From Ensifer sp. USDA 6670 (GTDB lineage Bacteria; Pseudomonadota; Alphaproteobacteria; Rhizobiales; Rhizobiaceae): a stretch of DNA of 64,000 bases. The translations under genes and the position numbers were made by a program. The stretch spans positions 124,001 to 188,000 of the forward strand of contig ATWE01000003.1 in NCBI GenBank assembly GCA_000421085.1, in the 5' to 3' direction. The notes beneath the pieces were generated by a model. That model saw only the letters and a program-made list of their open reading frames with translations, searched no databases and was not told where the DNA came from. Shown here piece by piece: positions 54,342-63,515 of this stretch. Numbering within the stretch: position 1 is the stretch's first letter; each line of letters starts with the position of its first letter.

Positions 54342-56330
54342 CTAAGCGACATTCGACGGGCGCGTGATCGAAGGTCTCGCCACGGGAGCATGAAGCGTGT
54401 TGACCTCCGCGTCCGCCCGTTCGGGGAATGCTCCATTGCCTCGAACCCGATGCCAGCGGCCAGCCGGGATGCGCTTGGACGTGATGACGAAGCCGCCATA
54501 ATGGTGGCGCCTGTGGATTTCGGGATTGACCTGATTAATCACGGTGCCGATCAGATGCGCATGGTTCATCCGCAGCTGTGCGGCAGCTTCAAGCAGCTGC
54601 TCTTCAGTCGTCTTACCCCAATTGGCTATGAGCATGACGCCATCGACAAAGGGCGCAAGCCAAGTCGCATCGCCGGAGGCGAGCACCGGCGGAGCATGCA
54701 GCACGATGAAATCGTATCCGCTTTGCTTGAGGTCCATTATGAGTTCGCAGAGCTTGTCGGAGTCGAGTGATCTGAACGGCTCCGTCATGACGTGCGTCGC
54801 GTCGATGAACCCGAAGCCAGGCAAGGTCGGAACGGGCTGTACGATCTCGCCTATAACGGCCTGATTTCTAAGGTAGCGCTCGATCGGCTCCGGCGAACGT
54901 TCGACGCTCCTCAGATAGGGAACGTTGTGGCGATTGAAATCGAGATTCACGAAGACGGTAGGGCGGCCGTCCGCTGCTGCGGCCGTTGCGATTCCCCAAG
55001 CTGTCGATGCGTTTGCGATGTCGTGAACGCAGGAGGTGACCATCACGATACGCCGCAGTTGCTTTGCCTCGGAATAGCGACCGGCCATATAAACCGCCCG
55101 CTCCGCTTCGGCGGACGTGAAATTGCTCCAGTCCGGAATGCACGAGGATCGCTTGGCGCCCGGAGTGGTGAGATGCTTCGGTATCTTCGGTACATAGCCG
55201 AGATTTGGGATCCGCAGCAGTTGCGCGGCGCGTTGTCCGCTACGGACACGGGTGTCGGTTGTTTCCAGCAGGAGCGCGAGCACGCAGGCCAGCAGCGTGG
55301 ATCCGACGAATGCCGCCGGAATGATAAGGCCGGGCTTGGGAAACGAGGGTGAATTGGGGAGTTCCGCTGTCGATACGATTCGTGCGCTGGGCTTCAGAGA
55401 CTCGGCTTCGAGATCGGAGAGGATACGCTGGACTTCATCCTCGATCATGCTGCGGATGCCCGCTATCTGCGAATCCGCATCGACCATCTGAGGATGATTC
55501 TTGCCGTATTTGGCAGCGAGTTCGGCCTTGCTCTGCAACAACCGCGCCTCTTCGTTCCGCAACGTGATCAAAAGCGGCTGCGTCATGCTCTGCCGAAGAA
55601 AAGCCACTGCACCGCCGGTGTTGAGTGCGCGCTCCTTGTCCGCGACCCGTTCGTCCTGCTTGAATTCGAGCGAGGCTTCGACATAGAGAGTGGCGATCGT
55701 GTTTGCGATATCCTGCGCGAGTTTCGGATTCTGGTTGGTCACGACGAGCCGCACGGCGAGGCTTTCGCCGGTCCGGCTCACCTCGAACTGGGACAGCAAT
55801 GCGGAGATCGCGTGATCCCGTTGCGTCCTCACATCCGGTACGACCCGAACCGTTGTCGAAGTACTGCCAATACCGATGAATTCCTTGATGTCGTCGACAA
55901 GGCCCGGGTTGCCCGGCCTGTCCCCGCCCGGCGCATAAGGATTGAAGCTGGGATCACCGATGAGGTTCAGCCGATCCACGATGCGGCCGGCGAACTTGCG
56001 CGACTGCAACACGTCCATCTCGGTTTCCGCCGCCGAGCGGTCGCGATCGATGGATGTTAAAGCTGCATCGGTGGCAAATGGCCGGACATCTTTGCGCTCC
56101 AGCACCACTTCCGAACTGGCGGTATAGGTTTTGGGGAGCGAAAAAGAAGCAATTGCAGACAGCAATGTGCAGCCGATGATGATTAACGCAAGAAACCAGA
56201 ACCGCCTTTTCACCACGGCCCAAAGGTCGGAGAGGCCGACCGCAGCGCCACTCTGCTGAACGGCAAAATCGATAGTTTCTCGGTGATGAGCACGGGCAGA
56301 TAGGCTGCCATCGGGAACGAATGTCGTCAT
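54342..56330 (-). CDS. Wzz/BY-kinase-type polysaccharide co-polymerase with degenerate kinase motifs
   Basis: This 662-residue membrane protein has an N-terminal Wzz domain with two flanking membrane segments (FWFLALIIIGCTLLSAIASF near residue 50, LIIPAAFVGSTLLACVLALL near 330), a periplasmic coiled coil and a C-terminal cytoplasmic region aligning with bacterial tyrosine kinases. The Walker A region reads VTSCVHDIANASTAW without GxGKS/T, Walker A' is VFVNLDFNRHN, and Walker B is FIVLHAPPVL with His for Asp. The tail has one tyrosine (HHYGG) instead of a cluster. It probably controls chain length without autokinase activity. RBS AGGTTTCC precedes the ATG. Confidence 0.85.
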   Translation of the reverse strand: MTTFVPDGSLSARAHHRETIDFAVQQSGAAVGLSDLWAVVKRRFWFLALIIIGCTLLSAIASFSLPKTYTASSEVVLERKDVRPFATDAALTSIDRDRSAAETEMDVLQSRKFAGRIVDRLNLIGDPSFNPYAPGGDRPGNPGLVDDIKEFIGIGSTSTTVRVVPDVRTQRDHAISALLSQFEVSRTGESLAVRLVVTNQNPKLAQDIANTIATLYVEASLEFKQDERVADKERALNTGGAVAFLRQSMTQPLLITLRNEEARLLQSKAELAAKYGKNHPQMVDADSQIAGIRSMIEDEVQRILSDLEAESLKPSARIVSTAELPNSPSFPKPGLIIPAAFVGSTLLACVLALLLETTDTRVRSGQRAAQLLRIPNLGYVPKIPKHLTTPGAKRSSCIPDWSNFTSAEAERAVYMAGRYSEAKQLRRIVMVTSCVHDIANASTAWGIATAAAADGRPTVFVNLDFNRHNVPYLRSVERSPEPIERYLRNQAVIGEIVQPVPTLPGFGFIDATHVMTEPFRSLDSDKLCELIMDLKQSGYDFIVLHAPPVLASGDATWLAPFVDGVMLIANWGKTTEEQLLEAAAQLRMNHAHLIGTVINQVNPEIHRRHHYGGFVITSKRIPAGRWHRVRGNGAFPERADAEVNTLHAPVARPSITRPSNVA

Positions 56331-56651
56331 GGAAACCTGCTAATATCAAAAAATTTTCTATATTCTGTTACTTTAGTAAAATATTGAATAAGACGCAATG
56401 AATTAGTTCAATGCTGCCAGAATCTACTTCGGCTGCACAAGCACGTTGTCATTAGCCAGCGCCCTCGGCATGCCGTGGCGCAGCTGAAGTCGCAGATACT
56501 ATGTCGATACGCCCCGATCAAAAACGAAGGGCGTCATGATCTTCAGAATACCCCGGATTTCGCGGCACGGCCAGCAAAAATCGTGACCTGCATGTTCTCG
56601 GTTGCTGAGGGCGCCTGTTGCTTAAGACGTCGCTTGCATGGTTCACGAGGC
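56331..56651. other. Intergenic region between Wzz-like and Wzy-like genes
   Basis: These 321 bases lie between the start of the Wzz-like gene (56330) and the stop of the Wzy-like gene (56652), both on the minus strand. The part next to the Wzz-like start is AT-rich and likely holds its promoter. ACGCCC and GGGCGT flank a short loop near 56511-56536, a possible transcript-end hairpin for the downstream minus-strand transcript. No gene was recognised. Confidence 0.35.
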
Positions 56652-57935
56652 TTAAACCTTAGCCGGTCCAGCACCTCTCAACTGAATAAGACCGAGCCCG
56701 AAACACAGAAGCATCGGCATGGTCCAATATCGCGCATACATATGCGGATTGAAGAGAGCGATTACCAGGAAGACCAGGATTGTCGTAACCACCGCCGCGA
56801 GCGCGCGTTTGTCTCCGCCAACCTTTAAGATCGCAAGCGCCAGCAGCATGCCGACGCCAGAAAACATCAACCAGCCGACAAGCGCGAGCAATCCGCCCTC
56901 GACCCAGAGGAGAAGATAGATATTGTGAACCGGGGCGCTTTGAACGCTTCTCTCACGGAATTGATCCGCACCGAGACCCACGAGCTGGATCTGTTCCTCC
57001 GAGATTATATGGACCGCTTCCTCCATCAGCGCGGCTCTGGAGAGGAACGTCCCCGCTTCGGATATGTCACCGGAGGACAACGCGCCCAAAACCCGTGTCT
57101 GGAATGTCTTCGGCAGCATCTCCTTACTGCCGAATAGTGCCGCGCCGCCTATGACGATTCCCGCGCCAAGTGCCAGTCGCAGGAGCAGCCGCGGCGTCGA
57201 GATCATTGCGATGAAGACGGCGAGACAAAGCGCCGTTGAAAACAGTCCGCTGTTCGAACTTGTCAGGACAACCGTGACGATGACGATCGCGAGAGCGGGC
57301 AAAGCGAGGTACGATTTCACGCGGCCCGAAGACCAGAAGAACAGTAGGATCGGAAGTGTCAGGGCGTTTATCGCCGCTGCCAGGTTCGGATTGCGCAACA
57401 CGGTGGCGAGGCGCTTCCCGCCGGTGACGACGCCTTTACCTTCTCCGGGCACATACCCGACCGTATAGAACGTGATGATACCGTGAATGTCGATGAGAAT
57501 GACGCTCGCCAGGAAGATGCCGGCAAGTCGATAGGCTTCCCGCGGGTCCCCGCGGATAAGGATGACCATTAAGATCAGATAGGCGAAGAGATACTGCGCC
57601 ATCACAATCAGTCCGCGCTGAGGACTGCCGTGAAAGAGGCTGCCGAGCATGATCCCGATGAACAACAGCGTGAAAGCGCAAAGCCATATCGACGTCGTCT
57701 GTTCGAGCGGTCTGCTCCTGATGCGCCCGGTGATCAAAAGAAGGAACAGGCTCACGCAAAAGAAGAAATCGCTGAAGGTGAAAAAAAGCTCGGAAAACCG
57801 TAATGTCGCGTAGGGCGCGAGGAAAACGGCCAAATAGACGACCGCACGTTCGATCGCCGCAAGGCGAAGGTTCGTTCTGTTGGGCCGGCCACAAAAATGA
57901 AATTGATGTGCCGTTGTCATACCGGTTGCTGACAC
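56652..57935 (-). CDS. O-antigen ligase/polymerase-like membrane protein (Wzy type)
   Basis: This 427-residue protein is largely hydrophobic with about ten predicted membrane helices (for example AVVYLAVFLAPYATL, PILLFFWSSGRVKSYLALPA, ALALIVTVVL-type stretches and LLALVGWLMFSGVGMLLAL) and a larger periplasmic loop before the last third, the usual Wzy/WaaL layout, including VHNIYLLLWVEGGLLALVGW. It is predicted to polymerise repeat units flipped by the Wzx-like protein at 60430-61782. The GTG at 57935 follows GAGG; an ATG at 57920 is an alternative. Sequence identity in this family is low, so polymerase versus ligase cannot be separated by eye. Confidence 0.78.
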   Translation of the reverse strand: MSATGMTTAHQFHFCGRPNRTNLRLAAIERAVVYLAVFLAPYATLRFSELFFTFSDFFFCVSLFLLLITGRIRSRPLEQTTSIWLCAFTLLFIGIMLGSLFHGSPQRGLIVMAQYLFAYLILMVILIRGDPREAYRLAGIFLASVILIDIHGIITFYTVGYVPGEGKGVVTGGKRLATVLRNPNLAAAINALTLPILLFFWSSGRVKSYLALPALAIVIVTVVLTSSNSGLFSTALCLAVFIAMISTPRLLLRLALGAGIVIGGAALFGSKEMLPKTFQTRVLGALSSGDISEAGTFLSRAALMEEAVHIISEEQIQLVGLGADQFRERSVQSAPVHNIYLLLWVEGGLLALVGWLMFSGVGMLLALAILKVGGDKRALAAVVTTILVFLVIALFNPHMYARYWTMPMLLCFGLGLIQLRGAGPAKV

Positions 57936-57978
57936 GATTGCCTCACACCCTTATCAGGTTCCCGTGAAGGACATTTCC

Positions 57979-59214
57979 TCATCCCGCTCTTGCGGAGCGC
58001 TGCATGGCGGTCCTGCCGGTCAGTTCCTCGTAGACCGACGTAATCGCGTGTACGTGGCGCTCGAAACTGAAACCGGCGCGCACTTCGGTGCGCGCCGTTT
58101 CCGCGATGCGATCGCGAAGCGCCGGATCGCTGAACAGCTTCAGGCAGGCCCTGGAGAATTCATCCGGATCGTCGGGGCGCACGAGCATGCCGGTCCGGCC
58201 GTCTTCGACCACCTCCGGGTTTCCGCCGGAGTCGGCCGCGATGACCGGCGTGCCAAGTAGCATCGCTTCGACAAGGGTTCTTCCGAGCGGTTCGTTGACG
58301 GCCGTCACCAGCAAAGCGTCCAGCCCTGCGATCCAGGGCTCGCCCGGATAACGAAAACCCATGAAGTGAATGCAATCGGCAACTCCGAGTGCTTCGGCGC
58401 GCGATTTTGCGGCCTCATCTAGGCCGTTGAGCGCATTGCCGAAAAACAGGCCCGCAACCTTGGTCTCAGGCGACTGCCGCTTCAGGGCGGCAATCGCTTC
58501 GACAAACAGGATCGGCCGCTTGCGGTCCACCAGAGTCCCGACATATCCGAGCAACTTCGTGTCAGGCGAGCACCCGATCGCGGCCAGCACGTTGTTGCGG
58601 GCTTCCACTCGCTCGAACCCGTCCATTTTCATCACGTCGAAGGGGCTGTGAACGACACTGCATTTGCCCGCGGCCGAGAAAATCCCCGGACGAGGCGATG
58701 CGAATTTCGATACGGCCACCAGTCGGTTTGGAAGCCATGGCGCCACGCGGCGCAGCCCAAACGAAGTCGCGTCGCCGCGATGATGCCAGAGATGCTTCGA
58801 GCCTGCGACGCGCGCGGCGAGACCCCAGATGAGATGTGTGCGGCCATCATTCGTGTGTACGATCGAGGCATTGTTCGCTCGAAGGAACCGGACAAGCGCC
58901 GGAAGTGTGCGCATGACATTGACGACTGCGGCGCCATTGCGCGGAGCCGCCCGCTCCAGTCGGTTCAGAACCGGAGCGGCGACGAAGTCGATGCCTTCCC
59001 GGCGAAACAACTCTGCGACCGGTCCATCCGTGTGGTGCAGGACGACCAGCGGCACGAACCGCGATCTGGGGAGATTCCGTATCAGGCCAAGCGAAGACAT
59101 GTGGCTTCCGCCAACGAGGTCGCCGATGAAAGGAAAGCACACGACCGCCTGATCGCCGCCGACTGTGCCGGGCGTTTCGGGTTGGCGAAGATCAACTGCT
59201 GCAGAATACGCCAT
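57979..59214 (-). CDS. Glycosyltransferase family 4 (GT-B)
   Basis: This 411-residue protein has an N-terminal VVCFPFIGDLVGGSHMSSLG, the join LLGYVGTLVDRKRPILFVEA and the nucleotide-sugar region VTAVNEPLGRTLVEAMLLGT with EX7E glutamates, all typical of GT4. The ATG at 59214 is preferred over a TTG at 59229. It is the third glycosyltransferase of the locus and lies 52 bases after the second sulfotransferase gene, as the two face the same way. Donor and acceptor are unknown. Confidence 0.86.
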   Translation of the reverse strand: MAYSAAVDLRQPETPGTVGGDQAVVCFPFIGDLVGGSHMSSLGLIRNLPRSRFVPLVVLHHTDGPVAELFRREGIDFVAAPVLNRLERAAPRNGAAVVNVMRTLPALVRFLRANNASIVHTNDGRTHLIWGLAARVAGSKHLWHHRGDATSFGLRRVAPWLPNRLVAVSKFASPRPGIFSAAGKCSVVHSPFDVMKMDGFERVEARNNVLAAIGCSPDTKLLGYVGTLVDRKRPILFVEAIAALKRQSPETKVAGLFFGNALNGLDEAAKSRAEALGVADCIHFMGFRYPGEPWIAGLDALLVTAVNEPLGRTLVEAMLLGTPVIAADSGGNPEVVEDGRTGMLVRPDDPDEFSRACLKLFSDPALRDRIAETARTEVRAGFSFERHVHAITSVYEELTGRTAMQRSARAG

Positions 59215-59266
59215 TGCTTTGGATCCCAAAGAAGTGCCGAGGGTCGACGGCCGCGGTCGCCGGATG

Positions 59267-60106
59267 TCATTTCTCCGTGCTTCTGTTTCTCAGCCAGTCC
59301 GTCAGATCCCTTCCGACGAGGGCACCGAGCTTTTCCGTCTCAGGTGCGAAGTAATCGGTCATACGCTCGCGCAGCTCACGGCTGAGTGGCGCGTATTGAA
59401 GTTCACCGGCGATCAGCGAGCGCAGTTTCTTGAAGCCGGTATTCTGCCGGAATGGAGCAGCCACGGGTTTCAAGGGACGCAGGAGACGGCGCAGGGTCGG
59501 ATTGACGACCGGTTCCGATTTGTCCTTGACCTTTTTTGCAAGCGGTTTCAGCGGAACATCGGCTTCGAGCCTGAGGAAACCGCGGACGTGGGCGAGTTGG
59601 GCGCGGGCGTCGACCTTCAGGTCCTCGTAGAGGAGGACCAGAAGCTGCTCCGTGGGGAAGCGGTCGAGATAACCCTGCAACTGCTGAAAATAAAGGCCGC
59701 CCTTCAGGAAGCGCCCGCCCGCTCCTTGCCGTGGGTCGAGGTATTGGGCGATGTCGCGCCCGACCTCGGCGCGGCGATAAAGCATGCAGTAATCGGAATA
59801 GGCCCGGTCCACCGGGTTGCGAAGCTGCGCTATCAGGCGGGCCTGGGGCAGCTTTTCCTTTATTCTCTCTGCCGCTTCCGGCACGTCCATGTAGGAGTTG
59901 GATTTTTCACCGCGCAGCCGCCGGTGCTCCTGGCCTGCGAAATGGTCCAGATACCATCCATCGCCGCGGTCGTAATAGCGGCTGAAATAGTGCAGCTCGG
60001 GATCGGGCATGAATATGCCCGGGTCCTGCTGCAACGATTGCTGAAGCCACGTCGTCGCGCTCTTCGTCGCTCCGATGATCAGGAAGTCGATATCCCGCAG
60101 TTCCAT
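59267..60106 (-). CDS. Sulfotransferase (heparan-sulfotransferase-like)
   Basis: This 279-residue protein starts MELRDIDFLIIGATKSATTW; GATKSATTW (residues 12-20) is the PAPS 5'-phosphosulfate loop. LIAQLRNPVDRAYSDYCMLY contains the 3'-phosphate motif with its Arg and Ser, as in heparan sulfate sulfotransferases and bacterial NodH-like relatives. GRFLKGGLYFQQLQGYLDRF is the next family signature. It differs from the GYGRSGST-type enzyme at 51833-52756, so two distinct sulfation sites or acceptors are likely. The ATG at 60106 has GAGAGGG upstream; a longer frame to 60193 is also open. Confidence 0.87.
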   Translation of the reverse strand: MELRDIDFLIIGATKSATTWLQQSLQQDPGIFMPDPELHYFSRYYDRGDGWYLDHFAGQEHRRLRGEKSNSYMDVPEAAERIKEKLPQARLIAQLRNPVDRAYSDYCMLYRRAEVGRDIAQYLDPRQGAGGRFLKGGLYFQQLQGYLDRFPTEQLLVLLYEDLKVDARAQLAHVRGFLRLEADVPLKPLAKKVKDKSEPVVNPTLRRLLRPLKPVAAPFRQNTGFKKLRSLIAGELQYAPLSRELRERMTDYFAPETEKLGALVGRDLTDWLRNRSTEK

Positions 60107-60429
60107 CTTTGGCCCTCTCATCGATCGCCTCACGGGGCGATTGCACCGAAACGATCGGTTTTCCGCCCCAACAGGGGCTTTGGTCTGGGTCAAACAGTGC
60201 TTCCGAAATTCGCTAGCATGAACGGGGTGCAGCTACGGGCGGCCGTCGGTATGAATGTATAGGTTGAGGTTCCGTGGCGAAGCAGCAGAATTTGCGCGAA
60301 AAATCCGGAAAAGCGACCTCAGTTTAAGTGTTAATCCCAGCAATATTTGAAATAAATAAAATCTGGCGGAGAATTTCACAGAAAAACAGGCTGGAGGCAA
60401 GATGCTTCTTTAACTTTGCGTTTCAAGTC
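60107..60429. other. Intergenic region between sulfotransferase and flippase genes
   Basis: This 323-base stretch between two minus-strand genes includes an arginine-rich in-frame extension of the sulfotransferase (to 60193) that I regard as non-coding, then AT-rich DNA that may hold the promoter for the sulfotransferase-GT4-Wzy block. No other gene or clear terminator is seen. Confidence 0.3.
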
Positions 60430-61782
60430 TCACGGGGCAGGGGTTCGGCGGTAGCTCAGCATCATCGTTGACAGCCAGATCGAGGCCATGACGATGTGGG
60501 CGACGTTCGCGCCCATCGCACCTATGACCGGAATGAGGGCGAATGCCGTCGCATGAAAGCCGATCGCTGCGATCGTGACGCTGCGCAGTATTTCGTTTTC
60601 GCGTCCCATCGCGAGAAGTGCCGAGCGGATGACCGCGCCGCACAGGGTCATGGTCACTGCGACCGACTGCACGACGACGAGAGGTCCCGCAGCTGCGAAA
60701 TCGGGCCCGGCGGCCCAGGTGAGCAGCGGGTCTATCACGAGGTAAAGACCGCCGATCAGAAGCAGGCCGCAACCCAGAAGCAGTCCCTGCATCTGCGCGA
60801 CCGCGCGATGGAAGGCGCCGAGGGCCTTGGTTGCCCATGCCCGGGCGAGCTCCGGATAGAGGACTGCCTGAACCTGCACGCCGGCCTGCTGCGCGATGCG
60901 GCCGATGCGTTTGGCGATGTGATACAGTCCGGCCGAGGTCGGATCGGCAAGATAGCCGACGAGGAGCGTGTCGAGCTCATTGGCGCTTGAACGAATGGTG
61001 AGCGAGAGGTTCGCCGAGATCGCGAACTTCCACAGACCCGGAAACCGCTTGGTAATGCCGTGAAGCGGAGCGCTCATCAGGCCCGAAAGGACGCCCTGCC
61101 GGCGCAGTTCGGCCAGCGAAAAAAGCACCAGGACGACGGTGCCTATGATCTGAGCCGCCATCCAGATCAGCGCGAATTCGAACAGGCCTGCGCCGATGGC
61201 GACCCCGATGGCGCAAAGAACGACCCTCAGCACGCTCGTGACGACCTGGCCATAGGCGATTGCCATGAAGCGCCCGTAGAGGCGCAGCACGGCGGTCGGC
61301 ATGCCGGAGACCTGAAACGGCAGGACCGTGCAGTAGAGGATGGCAAGGTTCGCCCCTTCTCCCGATATGCCGAGCCAGGGCGCGGCCAACAGAATGAGCA
61401 GGACGGCAACCAGCCATCCCACCAATGCCGCGGAAATATCGAGGAGCAGGCCGAACTTGAGCAAGGCCCGAAGTTCCGTCGCATCGTCGGCGTTCTCGGC
61501 GAGCGAATGCGCGCCGTATTTGATCAGTGGCTGCCACGACTGGAAGCTTACGATCCGCTCGACCGCGCGCGTGTAGGAGAAGCATAGCGCGAGGATGCCG
61601 TAGCCCGCCGGACCGAGTGCCCTGGCTGTGAGCGCAAAGCCGATCAGGCCGATGACCGAGCTCAGAATGTTTCCCGTGAGCAGGTGGGCGATGCTTTGCA
61701 GGCGATCCAGCATCGTTTTCTCTCGACTGAGAATTTGCCGCAAGCCACCGAATTTCTTGAGAAGCTTCTTTCGGAACGCCAC
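60430..61782 (-). CDS. Wzx-type polysaccharide flippase (MOP/PST family)
   Basis: This 450-residue protein has about twelve hydrophobic helices (for example LTGNILSSVIGLIGFALTAR, GWLVAVLLILLAAPWL, LLLGCGLLLIGGLYLVIDPL) and the family's early ALGPAGYGILALCFSYTRAV. Wzx proteins flip lipid-linked repeat units across the inner membrane for Wzy polymerisation. The reading frame opens at a GTG (61782) behind AGGCGG; an ATG at 61713, giving 427 residues, is equally plausible. It is the first gene of the minus-strand block and diverges from the exporter gene. Confidence 0.85.
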   Translation of the reverse strand: MAFRKKLLKKFGGLRQILSREKTMLDRLQSIAHLLTGNILSSVIGLIGFALTARALGPAGYGILALCFSYTRAVERIVSFQSWQPLIKYGAHSLAENADDATELRALLKFGLLLDISAALVGWLVAVLLILLAAPWLGISGEGANLAILYCTVLPFQVSGMPTAVLRLYGRFMAIAYGQVVTSVLRVVLCAIGVAIGAGLFEFALIWMAAQIIGTVVLVLFSLAELRRQGVLSGLMSAPLHGITKRFPGLWKFAISANLSLTIRSSANELDTLLVGYLADPTSAGLYHIAKRIGRIAQQAGVQVQAVLYPELARAWATKALGAFHRAVAQMQGLLLGCGLLLIGGLYLVIDPLLTWAAGPDFAAAGPLVVVQSVAVTMTLCGAVIRSALLAMGRENEILRSVTIAAIGFHATAFALIPVIGAMGANVAHIVMASIWLSTMMLSYRRTPAP

Positions 61783-62117
61783 TGGAACCGCCTATGATTT
61801 AAGAGATAAGATAATAGGTATATGAAAAAGCTCTATGCGGAGCCGGCAGTTACACGCCGCGAAGGGCGGACCATCCGCCATGATTTCTCGTATAGACTTA
61901 GTAAATTTCGTCAGAGGGAGAGCCGGCGAAAACCGTGCCGACAAGCTCGCAAGCCGTCCGCATTTGTCGCAAGGTGAACCGCCCTTTCCCCCGCTAACGC
62001 TCCTCTAAAAACGCAATAAGCTTCTGCAACTGTTTGAAACATTATAAAATTTTCATCCATGAGGGGAATGGCTCAAGGATCAAATCCAACAATGGGGCCG
62101 CGAATAGTTAAAAACCT

Positions 62118-62193
62118 TTGACGTGATAGCGCGTCGAAGAATATAGTCGCCCCATATTTTTTGGTAGAGTTTTCTTTATTCCTTTTTTGGAGG
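62118..62193 (+). promoter_or_regulatory. Promoter and ribosome site of the ExoF-like gene
   Basis: In the 418-base divergent gap (61783-62200) a -35 TTGACG (62118-62123) is followed after 18 bases by TATAGT (62142-62147), and GGAGG (62189-62193) lies seven bases before the ATG at 62201. The rest of the gap shows no gene; it must also hold the promoter for the flippase-led minus-strand block. Confidence 0.45.
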
Positions 62194-62200
62194 CTGTGAG

Positions 62201-63454
62201 ATGGGGATTTCACCGGCCGTTTATAGGACCATTTTGCCCCGTTGGAAGCTTGGGGCGTTCCTGCTGCTGATGGTTCTTTGGGCGCTTGCGTTCCCGATGA
62301 TTACGTCTATGCCCGCTCAGGCCGGTGATTACCGGCTCAACTCGGGAGATGTTCTGACCTTCGACTTCCTTGACGATGCCGAGTTGCCGGTCACTGCGAC
62401 CGTCTCGGGCGCCGGCGTAGCGCAATTTCCGCTGATCGGCGGGGTCGAGGTCGTCGGGCTCACGGTGCCGGAAGCGCTGGCGAAGCTCCGTAGCGAGTAC
62501 CGCAGGCGCGACGTTCTCGTCGATCCGAAAATCTCTCTCGATATTTCGACTTTTCGACCGATCTTCGTGCTCGGAGAGGTCAAGACTCCGGGCTCGTTTC
62601 CCTTCTACAGCGGGCTGACGGTCGAGCAGGCCATCGGTCTGGCCGGAGGCATGCAGGTCGCCGCGGCGAGCGCATCCGATCGGATCGTCGCACGGGCCCG
62701 TCTGCGCGCGGAGGCAGAGGCCGCCAACGCCGAGATCGTTCACGAGGCCATCTATGCGGCGAGGCTCGTGGCTCAGTTGAAATCCAGCGACAAGATTGAC
62801 CTTGCGGATGTGCCTGAGGTGGCACGCGACTATGTGACCGGCGTGCCCCTCGATGGCGTGATAGAACTCGAAGAAAAGATCTTGAAGGCGGACCTGGCCG
62901 CAAACAAGTCGCAAGCGCAGATCCTGGCCGAGGGCATAACCCAGTCCGAAGGCGGCATCGAGATACTGAACCAACTCATCCTGCAGCAAAAGGACGTGGT
63001 CCAGAACAGCAAGGAAGATGTGGAGCGTATCGCTACCTTGCGCAAGCGCGGGCTGAACACCGAAAGCGATCTGTCCCGCGCGGAGAACAGTGCTTCGGCC
63101 GAACAGGCGCAGCTTCTTGAGACCTTCGCCACACTCGCGCGATCGCGCCAGGAGTTGAGCGGTCTGAAACTGCAGCTCGCAAAGCTTGCGGCCGACCGCG
63201 AGAAGGACATACTGACCCAGCTTCAGGCGCGTGAGATCGCCATCCAAAAGCTGATTTCTGGAAAACACTCCGCCGAAGAACAGATATTACTCATGGCGGC
63301 TGTGGCCGAGGACGAGTCCAAGGAAAAACAGATCGCATACACCTATGAGATTCGCCGGAATCCGGTCGGCGGTACGCCGACCAGCATAAAGGCGTCGACC
63401 CTGACTGAGCTTGTTCCGGGCGACGTGCTCATGGTGTCAATTGCCGGAATGTAA
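62201..63454 (+). CDS. ExoF-like polysaccharide export protein (Wza/GumB family)
   Basis: This 417-residue protein has a signal or anchor region (FLLLMVLWALAFPMITSM, cleaved near AQAGD), a Poly_export domain starting YRLNSGDVLTFDFLDD, a SLBB-type turn FVLGEVKTPGSFPFYSGLTV, a long predicted coiled coil (about residues 210-340, rich in QAQ and EK), and a C-terminal ELVPGDVLMVSIAGM. This layout and length resemble ExoF of succinoglycan synthesis. It is predicted to link the inner-membrane Wzx/Wzy/Wzz machinery to outer-membrane export. It heads the plus-strand pair with the sugar transferase. Confidence 0.88.
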   Translation: MGISPAVYRTILPRWKLGAFLLLMVLWALAFPMITSMPAQAGDYRLNSGDVLTFDFLDDAELPVTATVSGAGVAQFPLIGGVEVVGLTVPEALAKLRSEYRRRDVLVDPKISLDISTFRPIFVLGEVKTPGSFPFYSGLTVEQAIGLAGGMQVAAASASDRIVARARLRAEAEAANAEIVHEAIYAARLVAQLKSSDKIDLADVPEVARDYVTGVPLDGVIELEEKILKADLAANKSQAQILAEGITQSEGGIEILNQLILQQKDVVQNSKEDVERIATLRKRGLNTESDLSRAENSASAEQAQLLETFATLARSRQELSGLKLQLAKLAADREKDILTQLQAREIAIQKLISGKHSAEEQILLMAAVAEDESKEKQIAYTYEIRRNPVGGTPTSIKASTLTELVPGDVLMVSIAGM

Positions 63455-63515
63455 GACTTAATTTCAGAGATTTTTAAAACACGCTCTAAGCGCCCTGCGC
63501 CAAGGGAATATTGAG

